The notes under the pieces: generated by a model
What the model was told of the DNA's origin: nothing
The model's database searches: none
The model's input: only the letters and a program-made list of their open reading frames with translations
Source: Caproicibacterium amylolyticum
GTDB lineage: Bacteria; Bacillota; Clostridia; Oscillospirales; Acutalibacteraceae
Reading direction: 5' to 3'
Length of the DNA: 64,000 nucleotides
NCBI RefSeq assembly: GCF_014467055.1
Contig: NZ_CP060696.1
Location: forward strand, 1,860,001-1,924,000
Made by a program: the position numbers and the translations under genes
In this document: positions 7,513 through 15,868 of the stretch, piece by piece
How positions within the stretch are numbered: position 1 is the stretch's first letter
Layout of the letters: each line of letters starts with the position of its first letter

Positions 7513-8457
7513 TCAGAGCTGAATCTCCTGTAACACCTGCTTCAATGCAGTGGCAGAGCGCTCGAGTTCCGCCTGTTCCTCTTGGTTAAGGCCAATGTCC
7601 AGCACACGTTCCACACCTTTGCTGCCAAGGATAGTCGGCACACCCATGCACAGATCTGTCAGGCCAAAGTGTCCCTGAATCAGGCTGCTGACAGAAAGGA
7701 TGCTGTGTTCGTCACGTACAATGCATTCACAAATACGCCGTACAGAAAGTGCAATTCCGTAATAAGTAGCTCCCTTTTTCTCAATGATGCGGTAAGCGCT
7801 GTTCTTTACTTCTTCATAGAGCAACTGACGGTTTCTGCCGTGTTCCTCGTAGCCGCGCAGCTCGCAGAACTCTGTCAGCGGAACACCACTGACATTTGCG
7901 CTGCTCCATACTGCCAACTCGCTGTCACCATGTTCACCAACAATGAAAGCATGTACACTGCGCGGGTCAACATCCAGATGGCGCCCCAGCAGATACTTCA
8001 GCCGGGCAGTGTCCAGTACGGTACCGCTGCCGATGACCCGCTCAGCCGGAAAGCCGGAAAGCTTCCACGTCACCCACGTCAGAATGTCCACCGGGTTGGC
8101 AACGACCAGCAGAATGGCCTCCTGATTGTATTTTACGATTTGCGGAATGATCTGCTTGAAAATTGCAACATTTTTGTGCACCAAATCCATACGTGTTTCG
8201 CCGGGTTTCTGACCGGCACCCGCAGAGATAATGATAATGCCGCAGTCCTTTAAATCTGCGTAATCACCGGCAATAATCTCCATCGGTTGTGTAAACGCCA
8301 AGCCGTGGCTCAAATCCATGGCCTCGCCCTCTGCTTTGTCGTGGTTGGCATCAATCAGCACCAGGTCAGTGAAAAGGCCGCTTTCCACCAAAGAGAACGC
8401 TGAACTCGCCCCCACAAAGCCACAGCCAATCATTGCGCATTTCTGCATATTCACCAT
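7513..8457 (-). CDS. ldh: L-lactate dehydrogenase
   Basis: This 314-residue enzyme interconverts pyruvate and L-lactate with NADH. The Rossmann motif GCGFVG is at residues 11-16, the substrate-loop arginine is in GQKPGETRMDLVHKN, and the catalytic histidine is in VGEHGDSE. The Q-to-R position that separates lactate from malate dehydrogenase fits lactate dehydrogenase (AGAGQKPGETR). AAGGAGG lies 9 bases before the ATG. It is a single-gene unit. In a fermentative clostridium it would regenerate NAD from pyruvate, or run in the reverse direction on lactate. Confidence 0.95.
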   Translation of the reverse strand: MVNMQKCAMIGCGFVGASSAFSLVESGLFTDLVLIDANHDKAEGEAMDLSHGLAFTQPMEIIAGDYADLKDCGIIIISAGAGQKPGETRMDLVHKNVAIFKQIIPQIVKYNQEAILLVVANPVDILTWVTWKLSGFPAERVIGSGTVLDTARLKYLLGRHLDVDPRSVHAFIVGEHGDSELAVWSSANVSGVPLTEFCELRGYEEHGRNRQLLYEEVKNSAYRIIEKKGATYYGIALSVRRICECIVRDEHSILSVSSLIQGHFGLTDLCMGVPTILGSKGVERVLDIGLNQEEQAELERSATALKQVLQEIQL

Positions 8458-8651
8458 CTGTAAGTACCTCCTTCATTGTCCGCGGCGGTGCCCGTACCTG
8501 CCGCCGTTCTGTTTGCATTTTCTCATAGAACCAGTCAATTTACAGTATGAACAGAAAAAACTGCTTCATACAAATTCATCATATCGTTTCAGCGGCACAA
8601 ATGCAATACGTTTCGATAAAATTTGTTAAAAATTTAACATTTAATTTTTTC

Positions 8652-8685
8652 AATAATCCGCAGTTGTACGGAACTGCGGATTATT
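8652..8685 (-). terminator. Hairpin ending the feo transcript
   Basis: A perfect 14-bp stem (AATAATCCGCAGTT / AACTGCGGATTATT) with a 6-base loop sits 2 bases past the stop of the Cys-rich gene. The T-run is interrupted (ATTATTG), so termination may be partial; the hairpin may also stabilise the 3' end. Confidence 0.6.
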
Positions 8686-8686
8686 C

Positions 8687-8842
8687 TTACTTATTATCTT
8701 TTTCACTCCTGTGGCAGCTTTCGCAGTGACTGCAGCTGGCACAGTTTCCACAGCAGCTGTGGCGATGCTTCCACCAGAAACGCCCGGCCAACACTGCCAA
8801 CGCCGCAAGCACGCCAAGTACAATCCAATCCTGAACCTGCAC
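8687..8842 (-). CDS. FeoB-associated Cys-rich membrane protein
   Basis: A 51-residue gene that is easily missed. It starts with GTG, 7 bases after GGAGGG, 16 bases below feoB. The product has one membrane helix (about residues 6-21), a basic stretch FWWKHRH, and a cluster of six cysteines in CCGNCASCSHCESC, then a charged tail. This layout and the position directly after feoB match the FeoB-associated Cys-rich family. It is presumed to help iron handling at the membrane, but the mechanism is not established. Confidence 0.85.
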   Translation of the reverse strand: MQVQDWIVLGVLAALAVLAGRFWWKHRHSCCGNCASCSHCESCHRSEKDNK

Positions 8843-8858
8843 TGTGCAGCCCTCCTTT

Positions 8859-10865
8859 TTACCGAATAATTAAGGAACCAATCTGATAAACCACAAACGA
8901 GGTCAGCCACGCCAGACCTGTCTGATACAGCACAACAGAGATTGCGGACATATGTGAGTTCATTTCGCGGCGAACCGCGCTGATTGCTGCCACACAAGGT
9001 GAATACAGCAGCACAAATACCAAAAAAGCAATCGCACCCATCGGCGAAAACAATCCGGAAAGCACCTGCGGCAGCGCCGCACCGCTCGCACCCGTAAGTA
9101 CCGCGAAGGTACTGACCACTGCTTCCTTGGCCGTAAAGCCGGTCAGCAGCGCCGTGCTTGCGCGCCAGTCGCCAAAACCAAGCGGAGCGAAAATTGGTGA
9201 AACAAACTGCCCAATCGCAGCCAGCATACTGTCGCGGCTGTTCGCTACCGGGTTCAGCTTTGCATCAAAGGTCTGTAGGAACCAGATGACAATAGAAGCA
9301 ATAAAAATCACCGTAAAGGCGCGCTGCATAAAGTCCTTGGCCTTTTCCCACACCAACATCCCGGTGCTGCGCGGACTGGGCAGGCGGTAATTCGGCAATT
9401 CCATGACAAAGGGGACCGGCTTGCCGTGGAAAATCGTGTGTTTCATCAGCAATGCACTCAAAACGCCCATAACCATGCCGCCAATATACAGGCAAATCAT
9501 AACCAATGCCCGGTATTTTGGAAAAAACGCCATGGTGATCATGGAGTAAATCGGCAGCTTTGCACTGCAGCTCATGAACGGTGTCAGCAGAATAGTCATT
9601 TTGCGGTCACGCTCACTGGAAAGTGTGCGTGCGGACATAATGGCAGGCACCGAGCAGCCAAAACCAATCAGCATGGGTACAAAACTTCTGCCGGAAAGAC
9701 CAATACGCCGCAAAAGTTTATCCATCACAAACGCAACACGTGCCATGTAACCGCTGTCCTCCAAAATAGACAGGAAGAAAAACAGCACCACAATCGTAGG
9801 CAGGAAGGAAAGCACACTGCCCACGCCGGAAAAAACGCCACTGATTATCAGTGATTGCACAACGGGATTAATGCCGTAAGCCTGCAGTCCATTTGTAGCT
9901 GCATTCGTAACTGCGTCAATGCCCAGTGTGAGCAAATCGCTCAGCGCCGCGCCAATCACGCCAAAGGTCAGCCAAAAAATCAGGAACATAATGCACAGGA
10001 AAATCGGTATGGCCGCATATTTGTTGGTAAGCACTGCATCTATGCGAACGCTGCGCCGATGTTCCCGGCTTTCCTTCGGTTTTACAACCGTGTTCCTGCA
10101 CAGCTTTTCAATAAAGGTGTACCGCATATCCGCCATGGCGGCTTCGCGGTCGGTATTCATGTCACGTTCCATTTCCTTGACGGAGTGACCCAGCATATCA
10201 ATTTCATTTTCATTCAGCGCCAGCGCGGTCATCATGGGGGTATCGCCTTCCACCAGCTTGGTTGCGGCAAAGTACGCGGGAACGCCGATTCGCTGCGCGT
10301 GGTCCTCAATCAAATGTGCCACCGCGTGAATGCACCGATGCACCGGGCCGCTGCAAAAATCCTGCCGCATCGGCTTTTTCTTGTTTTGCGCAGTTTCCAT
10401 GAGAATATCAATCAGTTCGTCAATACCCTCGTTTTTGCTCGCAGAAATCGGAATGACCGGCACACCAAGTTCTTTGCTCAGTTCCTCAATATGTATCGTT
10501 CCGCCGTTGTTCCGCACTTCATCCATCATATTCAGACAGACCACCATGGGCAGGTCAAGTTCAATGAGCTGCATAGTCAGATAAAGATTGCGCTCAATAT
10601 TGGTTGCATCCACAATATTGATGATGCCGTCCGGATGCTTGTTGAGAATAAAGTCGCGAGTCACAATTTCTTCGCTGGTGTAAGGGGAAAGCGAATAAAT
10701 ACCCGGCAAGTCAACTACCGTTGCGTCTTTATGCCCGCGGATAATGCCATCTTTTCGTTCCACTGTTACGCCGGGAAAATTGCCAACATGCTGGTTGCTT
10801 CCGGTCAGCTGATTGAACAGGGTGGTTTTCCCGCAGTTCTGGTTTCCTGCCAATGCAAAAATCAT
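8859..10865 (-). CDS. feoB: Ferrous iron transporter FeoB
   Basis: FeoB imports Fe(II) across the inner membrane. The 668-residue protein has the N-terminal G domain with G1 GNQNCGKTT (residues 7-15), G2-type GNFPGVTVE, G3 DLPGIYSL, and G4-like LNMMDE, then a helical GDI-type region, and a membrane domain with paired Gate motifs (FLPTIVVLFFFLSILEDSGYMARVAFVMDK, and SCSAKLPIY). The Cys in GFGCSVPA is typical. Its ATG overlaps the feoA stop as ATGA. Confidence 0.96.
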   Translation of the reverse strand: MIFALAGNQNCGKTTLFNQLTGSNQHVGNFPGVTVERKDGIIRGHKDATVVDLPGIYSLSPYTSEEIVTRDFILNKHPDGIINIVDATNIERNLYLTMQLIELDLPMVVCLNMMDEVRNNGGTIHIEELSKELGVPVIPISASKNEGIDELIDILMETAQNKKKPMRQDFCSGPVHRCIHAVAHLIEDHAQRIGVPAYFAATKLVEGDTPMMTALALNENEIDMLGHSVKEMERDMNTDREAAMADMRYTFIEKLCRNTVVKPKESREHRRSVRIDAVLTNKYAAIPIFLCIMFLIFWLTFGVIGAALSDLLTLGIDAVTNAATNGLQAYGINPVVQSLIISGVFSGVGSVLSFLPTIVVLFFFLSILEDSGYMARVAFVMDKLLRRIGLSGRSFVPMLIGFGCSVPAIMSARTLSSERDRKMTILLTPFMSCSAKLPIYSMITMAFFPKYRALVMICLYIGGMVMGVLSALLMKHTIFHGKPVPFVMELPNYRLPSPRSTGMLVWEKAKDFMQRAFTVIFIASIVIWFLQTFDAKLNPVANSRDSMLAAIGQFVSPIFAPLGFGDWRASTALLTGFTAKEAVVSTFAVLTGASGAALPQVLSGLFSPMGAIAFLVFVLLYSPCVAAISAVRREMNSHMSAISVVLYQTGLAWLTSFVVYQIGSLIIR

Positions 10866-11089
10866 TTTTCACCCTCCAGCGTAATATTTTGTGCGTCTTC
10901 CAGGCGCAGAGTCAGCTCATAGCCGCGCAGTTCCAGCTGAATCGGGTCGCCCATAGGGGCCACCTTGCGCACCTGCACACGTGTGTGCGGAGTCAGCCCC
11001 ATTTCCAGCATATGGCGGCGCAGAGCGCCCTCACCGCCAACCTGTTTAATGACCGCTGAGCGGCCGATTGGGAGTTTATCCAGTGTCAT
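10862..11089 (-). CDS. feoA: Ferrous iron transport protein FeoA
   Basis: A 75-residue SH3-like protein with the FeoA signature MLEMGLTPHTRVQVRKVAPMGDPIQLELRGYELTLR split over its strands. FeoA is a small cytoplasmic partner needed for FeoB activity. It is the first gene of feoA-feoB-Cys-rich protein, with a strong promoter and repeated operator just upstream. Confidence 0.94.
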   Translation of the reverse strand: MTLDKLPIGRSAVIKQVGGEGALRRHMLEMGLTPHTRVQVRKVAPMGDPIQLELRGYELTLRLEDAQNITLEGEK

Positions 11090-11111
11090 AACCGTCTCCT
11101 TCTGTTAGTTG

Positions 11112-11140
11112 ATGCTATCTTTAGTTAGCATATGCTATCT
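11112..11140. promoter_or_regulatory. Operator with three alternating half-sites before feoA
   Basis: Three 9-base half-sites lie end to end: ATGCTATCT (11112-11120), AGTTAGCAT (11123-11131) and ATGCTATCT (11132-11140), so each neighbouring pair forms an inverted repeat. It covers roughly +5 to +33 of the predicted feo transcript. The AGTTAGCAT-type half-site resembles DtxR/MntR/IdeR-family boxes, so iron- or manganese-dependent repression is inferred; the regulator is not in the window. Confidence 0.65.
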
Positions 11141-11151
11141 ATTACGGTTTT

Positions 11152-11180
11152 ATTATATCTTAGGCAGGTAAAATTGTCAA
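11152..11180 (-). promoter_or_regulatory. Consensus sigma-A promoter of feoAB
   Basis: On the minus strand TTGACA (11175-11180) and TATAAT (11152-11157) are separated by exactly 17 bases, a full match to the vegetative consensus. The feo operator lies directly downstream. Confidence 0.88.
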
Positions 11181-11221
11181 GCGCCAGAATGGGCACATCC
11201 AAATTTTTCTTGACACAAAAA

Positions 11222-11258
11222 CGCAAAAAGCGGGTACCGCATATCTGCGGCACCCGCT
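11222..11258 (-). terminator. Terminator after the Wzz-like gene
   Basis: On the minus strand AGCGGGTGCCGCA pairs with TGCGGTACCCGCT around a GATA loop (11229-11258) and is followed by TTTTGCG. It closes the wzy-wzz transcript. Confidence 0.85.
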
Positions 11259-11276
11259 TGCATTTTCGATTAGATT

Positions 11277-12536
11277 TTAGTCCGCATCGGTTGTAACAAA
11301 ACCAATTACCTTGCCGCCGGATGTTTGAATGCGGCGCAGGCTGCTGCGGAACTGTGCCATCGGTGTCACGCCATAGCGTGCAACCAGTACAACCGCGTCG
11401 CACGCGGCAGCCACACTGTCAGCGTCAGAGGAGGCTTCCTCCGCCGGAGCACTCAGCAGAACATAGTCATAAGTCTCCTTAGCGTCTGCCAGCAGTTTTT
11501 CAAAAGCCGCTGAACCCAGCAAATCGGCCGCTGTTTCGGATTCCGGCGCAGCAGTGCAGCCAAGGAAATCCAGTCCCTCAGTATCAGCAGCGGTAGCTGC
11601 ATCCTGCAGGGAAGCACTGCCACTAAGTACTGCATACAGAGAGGCCTTTGGCTGCACACTTATTTTAGCTGCCAGCGCTGGTGCTTCCATGTTCGTGTCA
11701 AGCAACAGCACTTTCTTTTTGCTGCCGGCAAGGCTGCGCGCAAGGCCGCTTACCAGTTCCAATTCTCGGCTGTTTTTACTGACCGGCACAACCAGCAGAC
11801 TGCGTCCATCCCCCGCCTGCAGCAGTGCCGCCGAGCGAATGCGGCGGTACTCTTCGGCAGTGTGCTTCCCACTTCCGGCAGTACCGAGCAGCGGAAGTTT
11901 GAAAGCTTCCGCAACAAAGGCGCTGTTGCGCACGTGCTTGTCGAGCAGGACTTTCAGCACGGCGAAAATAAAACAGACAATCACAGCAAATGCACCGCCA
12001 AGCACAGCACCCTTTACTGCTGCCATCTCGGGCAAAACCGCCGCAGCATCCTTGCCGGGGTCTACCAGTGTTACGGTCAGCTCCGGTGTCGGGAACATCT
12101 GCTTCATCTGATTTGCAAGCAGACTGCACGCCGTATCGGAAACTTTGGCGCAAACATCAGCGTCATTTGTGGAAGTTGTGATTTTGATGCTGGGCGCGTT
12201 CTGGTTCTGTGTTGCCTTAATATCAATAATCTCAGAAACCGGAATTCCCAGTTGGTCGGCAACTGACTGCTTCATCTGCGTTGCGTTTGCCAGCGCCAAA
12301 CCGCTGTTGATGCGGCTCGCCAAAATGGATGTGTACTGCAGGCGATACTCCTTGTCCGCATTTTCCGCAACTTTACAGGAAATCACAACTGTAGAATCCG
12401 AAGAATACGTCGGTGAAAGGACTCGCAGGGACATGCCTGCGCCAACACCGGCAACCACAACAATCACGATCAGCAGCTTCCACCAGTTTCGTTTGATAAA
12501 GCTCCAGATATCCGAAAAGCTTACGCTTACTTCCAT
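11277..12536 (-). CDS. Wzz/CpsC-CpsD-type fusion with degenerate kinase domain
   Basis: The 419-residue protein joins a polysaccharide chain-length (Wzz) module and a CpsD-like nucleotide-binding domain. Helices at about residues 18-38 and 178-200 bracket the outer Wzz domain. The C-terminal domain (about 210-419) keeps EEYRRIRSAALL, the Walker A-prime-like VLLLDTNMEAPALA and YDYVLLSAP, but where a bacterial tyrosine kinase has GEGKST it reads VPVSKNSRELELVSGLA, so the P-loop is lost. No C-terminal tyrosine cluster is present. It probably regulates polymer length without kinase activity. Its GGAGG site overlaps the end of the upstream wzy gene. Confidence 0.82.
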   Translation of the reverse strand: MEVSVSFSDIWSFIKRNWWKLLIVIVVVAGVGAGMSLRVLSPTYSSDSTVVISCKVAENADKEYRLQYTSILASRINSGLALANATQMKQSVADQLGIPVSEIIDIKATQNQNAPSIKITTSTNDADVCAKVSDTACSLLANQMKQMFPTPELTVTLVDPGKDAAAVLPEMAAVKGAVLGGAFAVIVCFIFAVLKVLLDKHVRNSAFVAEAFKLPLLGTAGSGKHTAEEYRRIRSAALLQAGDGRSLLVVPVSKNSRELELVSGLARSLAGSKKKVLLLDTNMEAPALAAKISVQPKASLYAVLSGSASLQDAATAADTEGLDFLGCTAAPESETAADLLGSAAFEKLLADAKETYDYVLLSAPAEEASSDADSVAAACDAVVLVARYGVTPMAQFRSSLRRIQTSGGKVIGFVTTDAD

Positions 12537-12541
12537 AGTAT

Positions 12542-14107
12542 TTAACCTCCGATAATTTCAGTCGTTGGGGATTTGCTGTCAGGAAGACTTTCCACAGAAG
12601 GTGCGCGTGTGCGCGGGCGCACCTTTGCACTAATCTGTATGATCAGCAGTGCTATTGCGTACAATGCCGCAAAGTAAACAATATTGGTAATACTGAAAGT
12701 TTCCGTTGCCCAAGTAAAGGCAAAGCTGCGCGGCAGGTAAATCAGCTGGCGGAAAGCCAGCATGCCAAATGCGATAACCACCCAGTTGTGCGCCAGAATG
12801 GACGACAGAAAACGGAACAGCACCGCCGCCATAATTGCCAGCAGAACGACCGCAGCAATGCCGCCCGCAACATAGCTCTCTGCAATAAAGGATGTGCCAA
12901 AGCCGCCGCCGCCCTCATAGCGCTGTGGGTCAACTTTATAAGTCAGCACATGCGCAAAATTATGTGTGGATTTTGCAAAGCCCTCATTCTGTACCTCAAC
13001 GATCGGCTGCAGGCCAAACAGATTGCGGATGACCAGATTGTTGTGCGCAAACAGTTCAAACGGATACAACAGATACAACCAAGTGATATTCTGGTCAAAC
13101 GACGGCATGTTGTTGACCGTCTGAATCACCACACGGAAACTTGCTCCCTGTGAATCCACAAAGCTCATAAGCACATCCCCGAATGAACGGGTCAAAATGA
13201 AGTTTCCCGCGCGCTTGTATGCCATCATCTGCAGCAGATAGGCACCAAGCACCCCGCCGATGCCACAGAACGCAACGACCTTTTTCGTAATGCGGCGCTT
13301 GCCTTTTGCCCTGCGGAAATCACGCATGACAAAGTACACCAAAAGCATCAGCGCTTCTGTTACCAGCATATTCCGCCGCCCGGTAAACAGCGAAGCCACC
13401 ATGTACACGCCGTATACCAAAAGCGGCAGTTTCATTTCTTTGACCGACGGCAGCGTTCCGAGAAACACCGCAAAGGACGGCACAAAAACTGCTGAAAGGC
13501 GGCTGATAATTCCCGGAATCTCCATGGTGTCCGTAAAAGAAGCGGAATAGCCGTTTTTGAGCACCGTCAGCACTTTCAGCGCCATCGTATAGAAATAGGG
13601 AATTGACGAAGCATAAAGCATAATCTTCGACAGCTGGCGGATAACCGGAAGTGTTCCATTTTCTTTTTTTCTCTCTGCCTGCCCACGCACAATCTGCCGT
13701 TCATATTTTGCAAAAAGCGGCCCTGCCGCATAGTAAAATACAATGAAAGCCAACAATCCAGTCGCAACAACCGTAAGTGCCGTGTAAAGGTTGTCCCAGC
13801 TGTCCGCTTCCAGTGCGACCAGCATTTTGTGCGGGAAATACATACTATTAAAATATACCCGCCCAAGCAGCAGCAAATTGTAAGCAAAAACAAACAGTAA
13901 AAAATGAACATCCCGGTATATATGAAATGCGGAATGCAGGAATGCACCTACATCCAAAGCGATGATTCCAAACATCATCAAATAGAACGCGGTAGTAATA
14001 TAGCCCTCTCCCATCCACCGAAAAACAGCCGAAGACAGAAACAGTGCTGCCGCCATGCCAAAGACCAGCATATCCAGCACCACACTGGTTCGTTTCACAC
14101 GCAGCAT
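12542..14107 (-). CDS. O-antigen/exopolysaccharide polymerase (Wzy-type)
   Basis: A membrane protein of 521 residues with about 12 hydrophobic helices and a large outer loop late in the sequence, the layout of Wzy polymerases, which join lipid-linked repeat units outside the membrane. The segment FTGRRNMLVTEALMLLVYFVMRDFRR and a Gly-rich GGGGFGTSFIAE region near the C-terminus fit the O-ag_pol_Wzy family. The ATG at 14107 is chosen because GGGGGA lies 7 bases upstream; longer in-frame starts lack a site. It is followed at 5 bases by the Wzz-like gene, its expected partner. Confidence 0.75.
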   Translation of the reverse strand: MLRVKRTSVVLDMLVFGMAAALFLSSAVFRWMGEGYITTAFYLMMFGIIALDVGAFLHSAFHIYRDVHFLLFVFAYNLLLLGRVYFNSMYFPHKMLVALEADSWDNLYTALTVVATGLLAFIVFYYAAGPLFAKYERQIVRGQAERKKENGTLPVIRQLSKIMLYASSIPYFYTMALKVLTVLKNGYSASFTDTMEIPGIISRLSAVFVPSFAVFLGTLPSVKEMKLPLLVYGVYMVASLFTGRRNMLVTEALMLLVYFVMRDFRRAKGKRRITKKVVAFCGIGGVLGAYLLQMMAYKRAGNFILTRSFGDVLMSFVDSQGASFRVVIQTVNNMPSFDQNITWLYLLYPFELFAHNNLVIRNLFGLQPIVEVQNEGFAKSTHNFAHVLTYKVDPQRYEGGGGFGTSFIAESYVAGGIAAVVLLAIMAAVLFRFLSSILAHNWVVIAFGMLAFRQLIYLPRSFAFTWATETFSITNIVYFAALYAIALLIIQISAKVRPRTRAPSVESLPDSKSPTTEIIGG

Positions 14108-14133
14108 GGGCATTCCCCCAATTAAAAGATTAT

Positions 14134-14173
14134 GCTGTACAAAACTAATATTTATTCTTAATTTTTGTACAGC
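14134..14173. repeat. 11-bp inverted repeat in the wzy leader
   Basis: GCTGTACAAAA (14134-14144) is repeated inverted as TTTTGTACAGC (14163-14173) around 18 AT-rich bases. On the plus strand the second arm runs into TTTTTT, which resembles a terminator, but no plus-strand gene lies upstream. It could be an operator or leader hairpin for wzy. Confidence 0.5.
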
Positions 14174-14235
14174 TTTTTTATTATAGCATCCTTTCCTTAG
14201 ATTTACAAGCACACGCATTTTCGTCACTTTGAAAG

Positions 14236-14264
14236 TTGACGCTGAGAAAATCGAATGTTATACT
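14236..14264 (+). promoter_or_regulatory. Promoter of the MBOAT-SGNH pair
   Basis: TTGACG (14236-14241), 17 bases, then TATACT (14259-14264) form a good sigma-A promoter facing the MBOAT gene, about 120 bases upstream of it. Confidence 0.75.
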
Positions 14265-14294
14265 TGAGTAGTTACAGCTTAGATTCACCAATTA

Positions 14295-14314
14295 ATATAC
14301 AATATATTGTATAT
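14295..14314. repeat. 20-bp perfect palindrome in the MBOAT leader
   Basis: ATATACAATATATTGTATAT is self-complementary over its full length and starts about 24 bases below the predicted transcription start. A perfect, unspaced, AT-only-but-two-bases palindrome here suggests a dimeric repressor site. Confidence 0.55.
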
Positions 14315-14384
14315 GAATGCTTCTTGAGCCCTGATATGTATAGGATTTACAAATGTTCTGATGTATTCCAAGGAGGCGGCCAAT

Positions 14385-15857
14385 ATTCTCATTTTCTCTG
14401 CTGAATATATTTTATTTGTCCCACTCTGCGCACTCCTTTATCATCTGCTGCCAAAGCGTTTCAGCGAATGGTGGCTGTTGGCGGCCTGCCTGTTTTATTA
14501 CTGCACATGGACACCTGCGGCGCTGCCGGTTTTGCTGGAAGTTGTGCTTGTTTCCTACCTTGGCGGGCTTTGCCTGCAAAGACTGCATCGCAGGCAAAAA
14601 CGGACAGGCCCGGCACTTGCCGTATTTCTGCTGCTTACTTTGTCTGCTTTGCTGGTCTGCAAGTATTCGCAGTTTTTTACCTCATCCATACAAAGGCTGC
14701 TGCGGCATTTCGGTGCGCAGGTTACGCTGCAGGCACCCGCGTTTCTGCTGCCAATGGGCATCTCTTTTTTTACCCTGCAAGCAATTTCATACCTTGTGGA
14801 CGTCAGCAAAGGCAAACTGCCGGCCGAACGCAATTTGCTGTATTACCTTCTTTACATGAATTTTTTCCCTTCTGTCACATCCGGCCCAATCTGCCGTGCA
14901 CCGGAACTTTTGCCGCAGTTTCGGGAAAAGAGATGCGTGACTTACAGTCAGGTAAAGCACGCCTGCCTGCGCATGCTGCGGGGGTACTTTTTAAAGCTTG
15001 TAATTGCTGACCGCATTTCGCCGTGGATCAGCTTTATTTACAGCGACACCCAGCAGTACGCCGGCCTTCCCATGTGGAGTGCTGTGCTGCTGTATGGATT
15101 TGAAATTTATGCGGACTTTGCCGGATATACTGACATCGCACTGGGTGCCGCGGAGCTTTTTGGTTTCCGTCTGCCGGAAAACTTCGATATGCCGTACCTT
15201 TCCCGCAGCATCCGCGAGTTTTGGCGCCGCTGGCACATTTCCTTTTCCAGCTGGCTGCGCGACTACATTTACATTCCCCTTGGCGGCAGCCGCTGTTCCA
15301 AGCTGCGCAAATACTGCAATGTCATGGTCACATTTGCAGTCAGCGGCTTCTGGCATGGCTCCGGCTGGAACTACATCGCATGGGGACTGCTGCACGGCGT
15401 TTTTCAAGTAATCGGCGGTGTGCTGGCTCCTGTACGGGAAAAGTTGTGCGGTGTTCTGCATTTTCGGCCGCAGAACAAGCTGCGGATTGTGCTGAGCACG
15501 CTGTTTACCTTTGGACTTGTTGATTTTGCGTGGATTTTCTTCCGATGTAACAGCATCCACAGTGCTTTCGCTGTCATGAAGGGGCTGTTCTTCAGTGGCG
15601 GCACACCATTTTGGGACCTTATTTCCGCACAGTTCACCAACGGTCTGCTGGGTTTTGAACTGGTGCTTGCCGGCATTCTTATTGTCATGATATTGGAATG
15701 CATTCAGTACCATTTTGGTTCGCTTTACCCAAGGTGGCTGCACTGGAACGGCGCTTTGCAGTGGGTCAGTGTTTTCTGCCTGCTGGCACTGGTGCTGGTC
15801 TGCGGAGTTTATGGTCCCAGTTACAGTGCGCAGTCCTTCATCTACGCAATGTTTTAG
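14385..15857 (+). CDS. MBOAT family O-acyltransferase (probable ATT start)
   Basis: A polytopic membrane acyltransferase of the MBOAT/AlgI/DltB family, about 490 residues. Markers are the LLPKRFSEWWLLAACLFYY opening, SYLVDVSKGK, FFPSVTSGPICR, YADFAGYTDIALG, the NFDMPYLSRSIREFWRRWHISFSSWLRDYIYIPLGGSR region, and the catalytic His in GFWHGSGWNYIAWG. It would bring acyl groups across the membrane for surface-polymer acylation. The start is odd: a strong AAGGAGG (14370-14376) is 8 bases before ATT at 14385, where family homology begins, whereas the in-frame ATG at 14361 has no ribosome site and would enclose AAGGAGG. The SGNH partner follows. Confidence 0.85.
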   Translation: MLIFSAEYILFVPLCALLYHLLPKRFSEWWLLAACLFYYCTWTPAALPVLLEVVLVSYLGGLCLQRLHRRQKRTGPALAVFLLLTLSALLVCKYSQFFTSSIQRLLRHFGAQVTLQAPAFLLPMGISFFTLQAISYLVDVSKGKLPAERNLLYYLLYMNFFPSVTSGPICRAPELLPQFREKRCVTYSQVKHACLRMLRGYFLKLVIADRISPWISFIYSDTQQYAGLPMWSAVLLYGFEIYADFAGYTDIALGAAELFGFRLPENFDMPYLSRSIREFWRRWHISFSSWLRDYIYIPLGGSRCSKLRKYCNVMVTFAVSGFWHGSGWNYIAWGLLHGVFQVIGGVLAPVREKLCGVLHFRPQNKLRIVLSTLFTFGLVDFAWIFFRCNSIHSAFAVMKGLFFSGGTPFWDLISAQFTNGLLGFELVLAGILIVMILECIQYHFGSLYPRWLHWNGALQWVSVFCLLALVLVCGVYGPSYSAQSFIYAMF

Positions 15858-15868
15858 GAGGCGGACGG

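Noticed and set aside
9855..10922. 355-codon plus-strand ORF opposite feoB and feoA
   Set aside because: It is antisense to well-conserved FeoB, has no ribosome site and has a composition typical of mirror frames (His, Asn, Cys rich).
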